Below are positions 11,591 through 25,500 of a stretch of DNA of 64,000 nucleotides, in pieces. How positions within the stretch are numbered: position 1 is the stretch's first letter; each line of letters opens with the position of its first letter. The stretch comes from Luscinia megarhynchos (lineage: Eukaryota > Chordata > Aves > Passeriformes > Turdidae): contig CM067568.1 in the NCBI GenBank assembly GCA_034336665.1, positions 38,296,770 through 38,360,769 of the forward strand. Reading direction: 5' to 3'. A model generated the notes under the pieces. It saw only the letters and a list, made by a program, of their open reading frames with translations. It did no database searches and was not told where the DNA came from. A program made the translations under genes and the position numbers.

Positions 11591-12975
11591 GGGGAAGAGA
11601 GGTGGCAGAAGCCAGCCCTGACAGACACTGTGTCCTCTGGGGGCCATGTTCCCCTGTGGACTGCCAGGTGTCCCCGGCCCCCTGCCAGGGAGAGGGGCCC
11701 CGGTCCCTGTGTTTGGGGCTGCCTGGTAGGGGTGCCCACTGCCTGCTCCCCTTGAGCACATCCCTGCCCCTCACTCCTCCACCCCACCAGGCCCTTCTCA
11801 CACCCCCCACCCCTTCCTTTCGGGGGACTGGGAGGTGTCACATCATCGCTGCCACCAGTGACACCAAGGCTCTGCTCCTTTCAGCCTCATGACTGGCACT
11901 GGGGCTTTCTCCTTCTGCTGCAGCCCCAAAGCCCGTTTGCCGCCCTGAAGCAAGCCTGGTCCCTGCTGCCATGCCTCTCCTTGGTACACATCTCTGCCTA
12001 GTGCTGCCAGACCCCTTCCCCTGCACCCTGTCCCACTGTGCCCTGGGCAGACACGCCACCTTCTGCTGGCCATCACCTCTGCCTGTGGCCCGGGCTGCAG
12101 CAGGACAAGCCCATGGCAGTGCTTGAAGTGATGACCACCCATCTAATGTGGTTTGCACCTTCCACCCGTCTCTCCCTGCCCAGCACTGGGCTCTGCTGGG
12201 AAGGTACTGCAGCTTAAGAGCAGTTATGTTTTGCCTCTCTTTGGCAGGGAGAGGCAGGTTTAGCCCACAGGCACAACACCCTGGTCCCACCTGGTACCCT
12301 GGGCTGATCCCCGCCCATTTTACTGGCTCCTTCAGGGCTGGGCAGTTGGGTCTGACTCTGCTCTAAACACCAAAACCCTACACCCCTGCAAGAGGTGATG
12401 AATGGTGAATTTACTTATTGAATACATTATTCCAGGTGAGACAACAACATCCACCTAATGTATTTATTGAATTAAATTTGTCCAGCTCACCCTCTGAGTG
12501 TTAAAGGGAATGACAGCCATGCACATCCACCCTGATACACCCTGTAATGTGTACATACATCCCATAGGAGCACATGCAGACCCACACAGCCAAACTCACT
12601 CCATGGTACCATCACCTTGCCATCCCAGTAAAGCACTATTCCCCCTCCAAAAGCCGTAGGACAGTGACTTCCAGGTGACCCTTTCTGTCCTGCTTTCAGC
12701 TGTGAGCGCCCTCTCCCCAGAGCTACTGTTTTTCTTCCATCAAAGGGTTAAGCCCAGTCATCCAATCCCTGTTTGTCTTTGTCCCCCGATCGTTTGACGT
12801 GTTAGATGATAGCCCATGGAGTGTAAATAATGTATATACAGTGAGAAAATAATTCAGTATTGAGGTGTTTGAGATATGGAACTGTAACAACTTCTAGTCA
12901 TCCAGCATCTGTGATTTATGTGCCATTTTCTGTAAAGATATGAAGAAGAATAAAACTAAACAGGAATTCTGTGTG
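11591..12975 (+). other. VSX2: VSX2 3' UTR with polyadenylation signal
   Basis: The sequence after the stop codon becomes AT-rich toward its end and contains AATAAA at 12949-12954, the best candidate for the VSX2 poly(A) signal. Cleavage would fall near 12970. No other gene is visible in this interval. Confidence 0.6.
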
Positions 12976-13473
12976 CGAGTCCAGTCACCAATGTTCAAGG
13001 AGGACGAGTTCAGCCAGAGCTGAGGAGTTGGATGTTACGCTGCAGCCAGAGAGAACTGAGAAATCCAAAGTGGCTCAGAGGTCTGCATTTTCCTCCCCAT
13101 TGAGGCATGGAGGAGATGGGGCTTGGATCTCTCTCTGCTGTGAAATACAAAACTGAAAGAGGTATGCTGGTACGTGGAACAGAAGTTACAGCATACAACT
13201 GGTGAGAGAACAAGTCACTTCAGCTTCCAGAGCAGCCCTGGTGCATTGAGTCATGCCATATCACATGTGGCCTGGTGTTAGAGTCTGACAGACCTCCAGG
13301 CAGGCTCAGCCTCTGCCAGGAGCAGGCTGCAGCACCCTGCTGGCCTGAGGAGCTGAGGCAGCGCCAGACACAGCAAGTGCAGGGGAGCAGTTGAGAGTGA
13401 AGGGCACCCATGGGATTTCCAGCAAGGTGAGCTCCAATTCGAGAGCAATGGGAGCCTATTCTGGGTTACCAGG
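12976..13473. other. Short intergenic stretch, nothing recognised
   Basis: This is unique-looking sequence between the VSX2 3' end and the LTR-like insertion. I see no exon, RNA gene or repeat that can be supported. Confidence 0.5.
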
Positions 13474-14300
13474 TGTAGTGGGTTTAGTGCTGGCCAAACA
13501 CCAATGTACCCACTAGAATTTACTCATTTCCTGCTGTGAGATATGGATTAGGAGGAGGACAAAACAGGCTCAAAACTTTAAAAGAGTGTAAAAAAAACTT
13601 TATTAACAGAATTAGACGAAAAATAACAAGAAAATCAGAATAAACCTTCAGAACACTTCTCCCCCCACGACCTCTTTTCCACTGACAACATAAAGAGACA
13701 AAACCTGTGACTTTCAGTCAGTTTACTACCTCAAAAATAGTCTTTCTTCAGTTCTCTTAGGGAGTCTCTCTTGCCATGCCATGGAGACTTCACCACAGGA
13801 AACAGTTCTCTCCTGGCTTTTAATTTCCAGGAATAGCAGCCACCCAGAAATTTGCATTCATGAAGTCCCTCCCATCTCTTGGAGCCTTCCTACGCCTGCA
13901 TTCATGGGTCATGTCAGCTTATGGGGTACTATTTTAAGGATGAGCTGTTCCAGCATAAAAATCAAAGTTCTTTTCATCCATCTCTGGGAAAAGAGGTTTT
14001 CTTCTTTCTGTTCCTGGGGCAAGATTTCTCATCTCACTCTGTTCAAGATTCTCATTGGATCACAGCTACTTTAACATCTGCTTACTTCAATACCAGTGCC
14101 TCTGTTCATGGCTGTGGTTAGAATGCTACATCCCCCAATGCATCCCGTGAATTACAGGGAAAAAACAAAGTGATATATTTAATATATCTTCACTATAGCC
14201 TTACAAAAGAATTTCAGCCCAAGACTAAGTCATCTCCTCAATCCCCTCCCATCTCAGTTTTGAGTCCTTCTGTAGTGGGAAGACTCCTCAGTGTTCCATG
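13474..14300. mobile_element. Probable degraded LTR/ERV-type insertion
   Basis: The segment begins with TGTAGTGGGTTTAGTGCTGG, which resembles the start of LTRs I recall from passerine endogenous retroviruses. It is followed by an A-rich stretch around 13590-13645 and then a strongly pyrimidine-biased tract to about 14300. No internal gag or pol frame is present, so a solitary LTR is the likeliest state. The right boundary and any target-site duplication could not be fixed, and the family is not identified with certainty. Confidence 0.4.
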
Positions 14301-14479
14301 TTGTCATCTCTGTGTGTCTTCACCCTTTCCTTTTCCTGATTTCGGAGAGAACTGGTGTTCATAGGAACATTTGTTCTCAAGCTTTATCAACTGAAACAGT
14401 TTTATAGAGTTCTGCACTGAAAGGTTAGTCTCATCCAGGCTCTGAATCAGGGAAATCACTCGCCATGCCTCTTGCTGCT

Positions 14480-15104
14480 GGCCGTGCGCTCCCCGCCGAC
14501 ACCGTGCGAGCCGTGCCAGCCACCGGCGCCACTCAGTGCTTTTCTTCATGAGGAGCACCGAAAACAAGAAAAGCTCTGCCGCCACTTTTGTCCACGTGTC
14601 TGCAGCGTGGCCGGCTAAAAGTGGCTAAACAAGCAAAGCTCAGTGCGAGCCACGCTGAGACATCCACAGCCGCGGCCGCTCCGGGATGGCGTGGCCACTC
14701 CTGCCCAGCCGCCCTGGCCTCGGGCCAAGCCCGGCGCTGGCCCCGGCCGTGGGGCCGCTCTCGGCGCTGGGATGGCCCAGCGGTGCCACCAGCAAAACAG
14801 GACGGCAGGCCCCGCTGGGATGGGCCTGGAAGGGGCCAGCACCGCAGCACAGCCCAGCCAATTGCCTGCTCAAAGGCCGGAAGCCAAGAGAGCTTTCCCC
14901 GGGCTTTGTTCGTTTTTAAATGTGCTTTTCCACAGAGGCCTGCTCAACTTTTTAAAGTGGTTTGGCTGGGTGTCAATCTTCACAACTAGCCCGCTGATTG
15001 GCTCCTGCAGCTAGCCCGCTGATTGGCTCCGCCGGGTCCCCTCAGGGAGCCTGCAGCCGGCGTCGCCCAACTGAAAACCAGACTTCGTTAAACCACGGCA
15101 CCAG
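14480..15104 (+). promoter_or_regulatory. CpG promoter and probable noncoding exon 1 of the ACSS1-like gene
   Basis: A CpG-rich block (14480-14870) is followed by a duplicated 20-base unit, CTAGCCCGCTGATTGGCTCC, at 14986-15005 and 15011-15030. Each copy holds an inverted CCAAT box (ATTGG), giving two NF-Y-type sites 25 bases apart. Downstream, a strong splice donor CAG|GTAAGG at 15104/15105 suggests a 5' UTR exon at about 15035-15104. This exon could splice to an acceptor such as TTCTCAG at 16558, just before the start codon at 16583. The transcript link is inferred. Confidence 0.55.
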
Positions 15105-16558
15105 GTAAGGAGCTGCCTGCCCTGCTAAGCATCTGCGAATGGGCTGGTGCAAAAATGCTGAGGTGTGCATAGGAAATAAGAGACTTGCGGAACAATGAGG
15201 CTGACCGGGCCTGAGTTTGTGGAGGGGCTGTAAGCCCAAGGACTGTGCTCCCCGGGGGGACAGCGCCCTTGTAGGTTCCCACCAAGCTCGGGGCGGCCGT
15301 GACACAAAACAGGAGTGGTCTGGGATGAGTGCGCCTGATGAGAAATAGTGCCTGTGTCCCACACTGGTGTCCAGCCTGTTCACCAGACGTACCAGCGCCA
15401 TAGATTGGGAGTGGTGTTGCACTTTGAAGAGCAAAGAGATCTACTAACCTTGTCACCTCTACTGTTGATTCTTTAGGTGCACCTAGCTGGAACAACCCTA
15501 CTTGCAGGGAGAGCCTTTTTCTGCTCTTCTCTTGTGCCCCCTAGGAAGAGAAGGGAATTTGCTCAATGACAATAAGGAATCCTCCAAATTCTACCTTAAA
15601 AAAAAAGCTACATATATAGGGCCTGAAGGAAAGGAAGGCAGCAAAAAAGCCCTGTTTGGAGGCAGGGAGGCAGCTGAGGTCTGCTGCAGTGGGTGGTGGG
15701 AGGTCTCAGGGTAAGGAGATGGGCTGCAGTGCTCCATGCCAAACCACCCCCAGCTGCCCCACCACGGCCTCATTGAGTGCTCCCAGCCCAGCTGGTGGTA
15801 CAGCCAGTCTGGAGTGCCTGGCAGGAGGCAGAGAGCTCTGACAGCCTCCCAGCAGTAAGACAGAATGGGATGCAATATTCCCCTCCTGCAGCTGACAGCC
15901 ATGTGAGAAAAACTTTCCCTGGCCCACCACAGCCCAATGCTCTGCTGGAAATGGGCATTAATTCTGGGAGGGGATAGTCCATCACTCATGACTACATGGA
16001 GGTGGTCCTAAGATTTACAGGGACCTGCCCCAAGATGCCTTTGTGGCCAGCAGAGGACTGGGGGATGCAGTGGGGGTGCTGCGGCAAGGGAGGGGGTGGT
16101 GATGAATAGACAGAGGTGTGAGGGAGGTGACTGGGGATGAAACAGAGGGGTCTGGGATGCACTGCAGCCCTAGGAAAGAAGGAGCAGGCTGTTGGAGCCT
16201 GGCCTAGGCACCTTGACCCCTGAGGAGAGCTCAGGCACACGTCTAACCTGGCTCCTGTTCAAGAACTGCTGTCAGGACTCAGATTAGCATGAAAGTTATT
16301 TTCAGTCAAATATTTCTACAGCCCACCCCTTTCCTCTCCCTTACAGTGATTGAATTTCTTTTTTCCCATAGTCCTCTGGAAGAGAGGAGGAGAAGAACAA
16401 GGCAGGGCAGAAGGGGTGCCCGGGGATTCCTGTGTGAGAGAACTGTTTTGTGTCCAGTCAGCTCAGGACAACGTAGCCTCTCCTAACAGAGGGGCTGGAG
16501 TCTTGCCTGGGCCAGGTGTCCCAAGCAGCTGTAAGGGCTGCAGACATCCATCTTCTCA
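15105..16558 (+). other. Probable 5' UTR intron of the ACSS1-like gene
   Basis: This is sequence between the inferred noncoding exon and the acceptor before the start codon. No coding exon or repeat was recognised. If the transcript starts nearer the coding exon, it is simply upstream flank. Confidence 0.4.
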
Positions 16559-16582
16559 GTGAGAGGCAGGTACCCTGCAGTG

Positions 16583-19500
16583 ATGGCCAGGCTGCTGGCC
16601 AAGACCTGCTGCTTCAAAGTTCTTTCTCAGGCTCCCAGATGCCCCTCTGGACTGGTGGCTGCCAGATCCTGGAGCCACAAGCCTCTCACTGCCTACATGC
16701 CTGAAGCCGTCGCCTTCCGCAGACCCCAGGACCACCAAGATTTATACAAGGTGTCAGTGGAGCAGAGTGACATCTTCTGGGGAGTACTAGGAAGGAGCCG
16801 GCTCACCTGGATCACCCCCTTCCACTCTGTCCAGGACTGCAACTTGTGCCATGGCAGAATCTCCTGGTTCCTGGGTGGGCAGCTAAATGTGACAGGTGAG
16901 GAAGAAGATGGACATGGGATCGTACCAAGTACCTGCAGGTGCTTCTGTATGTGTGACTTCAGCCCTGGGAATGTATCAGAAGAGCACAGAGTTAAAGGTC
17001 TGGAGAGAGTGGGATCCCCAAAAGGTCCAGTTGGTCCTGCAGTGGCTGTAGTGTAAGGTTGTGGCTGGCACTGAGGAAGCAGCTGGGTTTCATGGAAAAG
17101 GTTGCAGCTGGATTGGTGTGTGCTGGTAGCTGGGCTGCTCTCCCTCAGCCCCTGTGGATCCCACAGCAGTACAGTAGCTCTGTCCTGCAGCACCGTAGGC
17201 AGTAACACCGAACTCTGTGCATTCAGCAGACAGGGTTGCTCTAGGTCATTCCTGCTCAGTGAAGGCAAGGTGTATCTGTAGAAAGCAAAATACAGGAGAA
17301 ATGAGCCATACTATCACCACTGTAGTGGGAAGCTCTTCTGTGGACTGGAGCTATTGCCTTAGGGGGTCTATCAGGGGAAGACACTGGGGCTAGTAACACT
17401 GTGTCCTGCTCACAGTGCTGTTGGTCCCGGTCTTCAAAATACAATACTGACTTCTGATAAAATCAGATCTTATGTAATCTATTTGGGAAAGCGAGCAAGA
17501 GTTATTTGCCTTTGGGATTTGACATCTTACTCTTTTTCCTTTTATATGCATTTCTTTCTCTCCTGGAAAACTACAAATGGTCAGGTGAAAAAAGTTGGTA
17601 CGCAGTCTGGGGCTGCTGCATCATCCCATGACTTCAGCAGGTTTAATGAAAACAGAGTGGAACAAGGCTTCTGAGGAAACTGCAGCTGCCAGCAATGTGG
17701 GGAACTTCACATGAAAGAACTCCAGCCAAAGCCTCAGCTTACGATGTCCCTGGAAAGCCAGGGGCTGTGCACTCTGGCTCTTTTCCATCTTGGATAAATG
17801 CACTCTCCAGCCTTCTAGTGCAGAGCTTCCCTTTGTCATATATTTGTTATTTAGGAGCACTACCACTAAAAAACTGCCCTAGTTCACCCTGGAGGCAGCT
17901 GCAAGGTAGTGCTGGGTGGAGTGACAGCTTAGTTAATGTTTGGCAGTGCTCTGAGGGCACTGGGGATGTGACCTCCAAAGGGACTTAAGGCATTTTCTGC
18001 TCTAGAGTGCATGAGGTTGCAGTTAAGGAGGAAGCTGATAGTGGGGATTGGCAGATATTGGAGTGGTGAGGAGTGTAACAGGCTTGAGATGGTGCTTGTG
18101 ATCTCCTGGCGGGTGTCCACAAAGGTTGCCCAAGGCTAATGCTGAGAAGACATACACAGCCCTGACCTGAAAATGGGAGTGCCAGGGCTGGCTTTATGAG
18201 ACATAAGAGATTCTGAGGGTTTCTCTGTCAATGATACTGGGTTTTCCTTTCCAGTGAATTGTCTGGACCGTCACGTCCATGTAGCCCCAGACAAAGTGGC
18301 CTTAATCTGGGAGAAGGATGAACCTGGAGAGGAGGTACAGGTGACATACAGGTCAGTAATTACCTTCCAACATATGAGAGGTATATTTTAACATGCATGA
18401 GCTGCACAGGGCTGATCTGCTGATGTCCGTCATGCAAGGGAATGCAGCATCCCTTCATACAGATCCGGAGTATGGTAGCTGTTGGCTTGCTTGTGCTGAT
18501 CTGAAACTTCAGCCTACCCCCTGATTACATCTTCTGGGCCCTGAGGAGTCCCTGCCCAGCTGGGGAGGCAAATATAAGCCCCTTGGGGCAGCACTGCAGT
18601 GCTAGGTATAACACACAGGAAAGTCACACATGTGCCTTCCCACCCAGGTTGCTGTTATCTAAACTTCTGGGTAAATGGTCTGCAAGAAAGGCAAATTCAC
18701 TGTAAATGTGTTGAGAAATCCCACGCTCATCCACATGTCAGCAGTGCTGCTGGATTTGGCTTTCTGTGGGGGCTGCCTGTCCAGGCCTGCTAGGTTGGTC
18801 TGAGCCTCCCACCTTTCAGATTAAATGGCCTACCCTCTGAGTCACTGCCACAGAATTCGCTTAAATCCCTCTGCACACCAAACAAGTCCCTCTGTCCTCT
18901 CCGACTTCAGGCCTCACATGACAAATATGACCAGCCACCCCTGCCAATCTACATGCATGGAGAGCCCTTCCATGAAATGACTCACTGACTCCCAAGCTGT
19001 GGTTTCTGGGAAGGATGCTTCTTGGGAGAGGCGTCTTTCTGCTCACTGCTTTGCTACAGCTGTTGTTCTTGCTTGAGCTCAGCTTTAGCAAACCACAGGA
19101 CCCTGTTTTGGGGAAAGATATCTAACTTCTCACATGTAGCCTCCAACTGTCCAGGGAAGTGTGTCACACTGGTTGTACAGGCTGGTAAGAAACGTGCAGG
19201 CTGTAATTGAGAAAAGTCAGCCGAGGTGTTGTGGGTTTGCTGAGGCAGAGGAATTGCCAGTGGCTGCTGTTGTACAGAAATTATTCTAATTTATGTCTTC
19301 TCCTTAAATAGCAGTCCATGTTAGAGACTGTCTTCTTTCCTTCCCACTGATTTTTACAGCTCTCCCATGGTGTTCCAGAGTGAGGAGGGCTAGGGTATGT
19401 AGGGATATAAGCTGTGTCCTTGTGACTCTGAGGCCCTCCATCTTTATGCACGCAGGTAAGATCTGCAAGAAAGTCTCTAACTCTGTCATTGCTTCTTTGG

Positions 19501-22500
19501 GCAGGGAACTGCTGGAGCTGACGTGCCGCCTGGGAAATACCTTGAAAAGGCAAGGGGTGAAGCGGGGTGACAGGGTGACAATCTACATGCCCCCGTGCCC
19601 TGTGGCAGTGGCCAGCATGCTGGCCTGTGCCCGCATCGGGGCCGTGCACGCTGTGGTGTTTGCTGGCTTCAGTGCAGAGTCTCTCGCTGGCAGGATCCGG
19701 GACGGTAAGAGGCACTGGGTAACAGTGACCTATTTCCCTTGGGGCATCCTGCTGAGCTTGCTGGTTCAGCAGCTCAGGTGGGCTCAGGGTTGTGTGGATG
19801 GCAAAGGTTTTCTGAGTGAGACTTCCTGGGCGCTCTGAGGCTATCTGTGAAATAATGTGTAGTCATAGAGCAGGTACTAGCAACCCAATGAATAGCATAA
19901 GCCCACTAAATACCTTCCAGCCCATGGGATGAAGAGGTTTTCCCTTTCATCCATGAGAATGAAGGACTGGGATACAATGACTCCTGTAAGGCAGAAATGA
20001 ATGGGAAACCAAGATGTAAAGCTGCTGTTTTTGCTAAATGAAATATACTAGTACTAAGGACTGGGAGACAGAGGTGAAAGGTCATGGTGACTGGTGGAGA
20101 GGGACAGAGTTGCTTATGTGGCTCTTCTGTCTTCTGCAGCCCGGTCAGAAACGGTGATTACAGTGAACCAGGGGCTAAGAGGCGGCAAGATTGTTGAGCT
20201 AAAGAAGACAGTGGACGAGGCTGTGAAGCAGTGCCCTGGAGTGAAACGGGTTCTGGTTTCCATGAGAACCCCCAACAAGGTTCCCATGACAGCTTTAGAC
20301 GTGCCCCTGGAGGAGGTGAGAGGCTGCCTAGCGATTTTGCCACTTCTGAGCAAAGTGCTTGCTCTTGGTGCAGGGACACTGAGTGGAGAGAGGATCTTGC
20401 CTGGCCATGGCAGTTTTGCTGACATTGAGAGAATTTGGGGACATTGTCCCACAGCAGCAGTGGCAGTCAGAGCTGCATACATGTTCAGGACAGTCCCAGT
20501 AGCTATTAGAATGGGCAACTGGTGTGTCTTCCCACACTACCAGCCCTGTACTGTCAAGGGCAGGCAGTGCAAGCCAGAGCACATAGCAGGGTGGACAGGG
20601 GCCTAGAAACACACGAGACATGGGCTGCTACTTTGTGAATCCAACTTTGGACTGCCACTACACTGTCACACATGGGTCTGCTGGCAACCTGGCATGTGCC
20701 TGTTATCCATAGCACACAGGGTGGCAAGGCTGCCAGCATGGACCACAACTTCTGAATAGGTGAAGTTGTGTTCCCTGCCATGCATTTCTTCTGGAGGATG
20801 TTTGTGGGGAGCATAGTGGCACATGTGCTCAGAGGGGAAGGAGACTCAGGAGAGAGGTGCACAGGCAGGTGTAGGCACAACACAGGGGAGGCTGTGAGAC
20901 CCTGAGAGAACTACTGTGCTCTTTCCTGCAGGAGATGATGAAGGAGGATGCATGCTGTGAGCCTGCTGTCATGGACAGTGAAGACATGTTGTTTCTTCTC
21001 TACACATCAGGCAGTACTGGCAAACCCAAGGGCTTGGTTCATACCCAAGCTGGTTACTTGCTGTTTGCTGCTCTCACACACAAGGTAATGGATCCCAGCC
21101 ACAAAGTGCTCATAAGCCAGCAATTCATAGGCAGTGAAGGGAAGACACATGCTCCTTGTTGCATTACAAGCTCATCTTTATCTAGTGCAAAGTCTCTGGG
21201 AAGCCCTCCAAGCCCCAGCAGACCACATCTGGCTACAGGTAGTGCTCCATAGCAGGATTTCCCAAATACATACTACTCTGAGCTCAGAACACTTGATGCC
21301 CCTGAGTCCCCAGGTGAAAGTCAGCAGGGAGCTGCAGGAAGAAATGAGCAGGTCTGAAACCACAGAAATCAGAGGAGACAGCAAGAAGTGATAGGCTAGT
21401 GGGAGAGTTGCCCCTAGGAAGCTTTCCTGGCACTGAGTAAATGAAATGAAGAAGAGTGCTTTAGGAAGCTGCTTGTGTTGCTGCCTATATGACAGCAGCC
21501 AGCTCCACCCTGCACAGGGTAGTCATCGTTCCTTCATGTTTCAGCCTTGCAGCCAAGGGTCTCATGAGGAATAAATGGGGGAGTGGGAAGAGGAGCTTGT
21601 TTTGCCTTCTGCCTGCAGGCACAGCACTGCATTCACCCAGCTGAGGTGGAGAGATTCCAACTCTTGTGGGCAGGCTGGGGTTGCTCTGGGCCAAGGCATC
21701 ACATGGTCCCTCTGCTTGCTGCCTCACTGTTCCTGTGCTGCTTGCTGAGCTCAGGGGGTTTTGAGTGTTTACTGTCCATGTGCAGTCCAGCAGTGCCTAC
21801 AGGCTCTGCTCATGGAGTCCTGTACCACTTTGCCCTTGCCTACAACTCCTCTCCTTCCACATGGTCACATAAATACAGAGGCACCTGTCTTACCCAGAAG
21901 GTTCTGTTTAGATGCTACAGAATACTTGGATCAGCCTTGTCTAGATGCCAGCAAAAGGAAGCAAAGTCTGTATCTCTCTCCATTGGAAAAGAGCAAAATT
22001 GGCTGTGAGGTTTTTTTAAAGTGTCTGTCTCCTGCATCTTCACAGTTTTGGGTTAACTTCAATTTTATTTAATTAATTTAAATTTTTTTCTGATTTCTTT
22101 TTAAAAAACTCTCTGCAGGAAGAAGGTGCCCCTGCAGGGGACAGACAAACACAGTAACATTAGGGCTGACAGAGAGTACACTGCTCCCTGTTGTGCCTCT
22201 TGCCAGGAGTGCAGGCCCAGGTGAAACCCCTCACTGTCTCTCTTTTCTTGTTCAGTACGTGTTCGACTATCAGGACAGGGACATCTTTGGCTGTGTGGCA
22301 GACATTGGCTGGATCACAGGACACACCTATGTGGTCTACGGCCCCCTCTGCAATGGTGGTACCACTGTCCTTTTTGAGAGCACTCCTATCTATCCTAACC
22401 CTGGTGAGTGAGGTGACACAATGGGAGTGGGGGCATTCCACAGCACCCTGAGATCCACAGCAGGCAGGAAGCTGGTGGCTTGATGCCAGGACATGAGCAG

Positions 22501-25500
22501 CAAAGGCTGTGTTGCCAGAGCAGCAGCCCATGCTCTGTGCCCAGTACAGAGCTGCTAAGGGAATAGTCTTTTCCTCTGTTTAGGAAGCCACTGCTGCTTC
22601 TCCAGGGTTGAAGCTGTTAATCCCTCTCCCTCCCTGCAGAAGGAACAGTAGCAGAGCTAGGTGATGTGAAGAAAAAGGGGCTGGTGCTCCTTCCTACCAT
22701 GTGATTAACTTGGCTGAGGGTCCTGGCACTGCTGGAGAGTCTTTGCTCTCACCTCTTCTTTCTCTGCCTTGGTGTTGGGCTGGGAGAACCTGTGTGGATG
22801 CTTACTGGCCCTGTTTCCATTCCAGGCCGCTACTGGGAAACAGTAGAGAGGCTAAGAATTAACCAGTTCTATGGGGCACCCACTGCCATCCGCCTGCTCC
22901 TGAGATACGGCGACGAATGGGTGAAGAAGTATGACCGCTCTTCTCTTAAACTGCTCGGCACAGGTAAGTGCAGCAACATGGGCTGGGGCAGCAAATCCTT
23001 GGACATCACATTGTGCCTCTTCCCACAAGAGTAGCAGCAGTGAGACCCCAGAGTCAGGAGACTGCACTACTTCAGCTCTGCCCCCTTGTCTTTCCCATTG
23101 CAGTGGGGGAACCCATCAACACGGAGGCGTGGGAATGGTACTTCCGTGTGGTCGGTGAGACACGATGCCCAGTAGTGGACACTTGGTGGCAAACCGGTGA
23201 GATGCATATGATTCCTTGTTACAGCTTCCAGGCTTTAGGAGTGACTTTGCTGCTTTGTGGTGCTTTGCTGCTTTGTGGTGCTTTGCTGGCCAAGTGATAG
23301 TGGTTGTTGCTGAAAGTCTTGTATGAGCAAGGCTGTAAGGGCCCAAGAGCACCCAAACATAAAAGAGAAAAATTATCTTTAAAGCTAACCCAGATAAACA
23401 CAGGGATTTAATCTGAACAGATCCCTGCTGAACTAAATGAGCACAATCATCCTTCTGGCAAAGCCAGGCCCAGCCTGTGCAGCAGGTAGTAAGGGACAGG
23501 GCAAAGACTGTTGGCCAAGCAGTGCTATTTGGCATTCCTCTTGTCCCTGACTTTGATGAGTATTACTGTTTCTTTTCCTTCAGAAACGGGAGGTGTCTGT
23601 ATCTCACCCCGTCCTTCTAATCCTGGAGCTGAAATCCTTCCAAGCATGGCTATGAGACCCTTTTTTGGGATCAGCCCCTGCCTCTTGGATGAAAAGGTAC
23701 ATTTATAACGTGCAGTCCAGGTGCTGGCTCAACCCCCTTTCCACCAGGCACCTGCAGTGTGTACTTGCCAATGGGAGTGGAAATCTGTAAGCGTGTCTTT
23801 CCTGCTCGTCTCTGCTAGACAGCAACCTTCCTTACTGGAAAGGGACAAACAGGAAAGCTGTTCTGCCAGCTAGTGCAGAAGTTGAGTTGTTGTCTAGCTT
23901 GCACTGTCCTGACAAGAGAGGCTGTGTTTGGGCTCCCTGGCACATCCTTCCAGGAAGGACAGGGCTGGGCAGGGACAGCCAGTCTCCCTGGAGAGGTCTT
24001 GCATCCCACCATGGGAGGCAGTTTGTTGCAGACATACGCTGGGAGAGACAGCCTGTCCTGTTGAAGTGAGGCACACAGGACCCTCCTCACAGGGTTGTTA
24101 AACAGGCAGTAGCTAAACATCCCAAGTACCCTTCAGCCATGGTTACTAAAAGGTAACTATTTTACAGGGAAATGTCATTCGGGAAAATGATGTCTCTGGA
24201 GCTCTTTGCATCTCACAAGCCTGGCCTGGTATGGCACGAACCATTTACAATGACCACAGGAGATTTCTGGAAACGTACCTGACTCGTTGTCCAGGTAAGG
24301 ATAACATGTGGCAGGACACTTGCACACATTTGGTTGGGTATGGTTGGGTCTGCTTGCTGGCTTTCTGTATGGAGGCAGGATTCAGGACAGCTGGTACTGC
24401 TCCTTTGTTCTTCCAGAGACACTCCACAGTCCAGAGGCCTTTCATCTCCCCAGCTCTGATATCACAGGACCGCCCCTCACCAAGCTTCCCAACTAGATCA
24501 CACATTGTTTTAAGGCACTGAATTTGTCCTTCTGCCCCCAGTCACCTTGAGCACAGACCTCTTACTGCATCTCTTGCAAATCCTGTCAGCCTCTGTGACT
24601 CGCCCAGAGGCACTGAGCAAGCCCAAGACTGTGTGTGTCTTGTTGTAATGCAAAGAGAAGCAGCAATACCACAGGCACCTGCACTGGAGTAAAGTGCTCC
24701 CAGCACATGGTTATGAGACAGGCACAGTATTAGCTAGTACACTGCAGAATGAGGGCAGAAGCCTGATGATAGAGCAGGTACAAACAGATGCAGAAGACTA
24801 ACAAGGAAGGAAGGAACATTTACCATGAGCAGTTGAGGAAGAAGCAGAGTACGTGGGCCCTGAAGCCAACAGACAGGAGGAGGGGAAATGTGCCAGTATG
24901 CTGAAAAAAGCCCAGTATGGCTGCTGGGCAGCTCACATGCTCCCTGCAACAAGTGACTATGGCATGGTTCTGACTCCTGCAGGATTTTTCTTCACTGGGG
25001 ATGGTGTGTATCGTACCCGTGAGGGCTACTACCAGCTGACAGGACGGCTGGATGACGTCATTAGCATCAGTGGACACCGGCTGGGCACTGCAGAGATGGA
25101 GGATATTGTGGTAAGAGATGTGGGTGGGAGGTAAAATCATCCAAACTAAAGCAGTCAGGGGCAGGAGGAGAAGACCAGTGCTTGCAGACCTACTGAGGCA
25201 GGAAGGAAAAAGAAGCCATCTGAGGCCCTTCCTTATCTCCCTGCATTATTGTGGGCTGGAACAGCCAAGTCAGGTCAGGGCAGCTCCAGGTGGCAGCCAG
25301 CCTGCCAAAAGCACTGAGTCAAACTCCTGCCCTGTTCTCTTCCAGACTCACCATGTGGCAGTGGCAGAGTCTGCTGTCATTGGCTACCCACATGAGATCA
25401 AGGGAGAAGGTAAGATGCTTTCTTTCCTGCCCCAAAACATCTCCCAGAGCTATGGCACTGCAGTGAGAAGTGGCACTGGTAGCAATGCTGTGTCACACAA

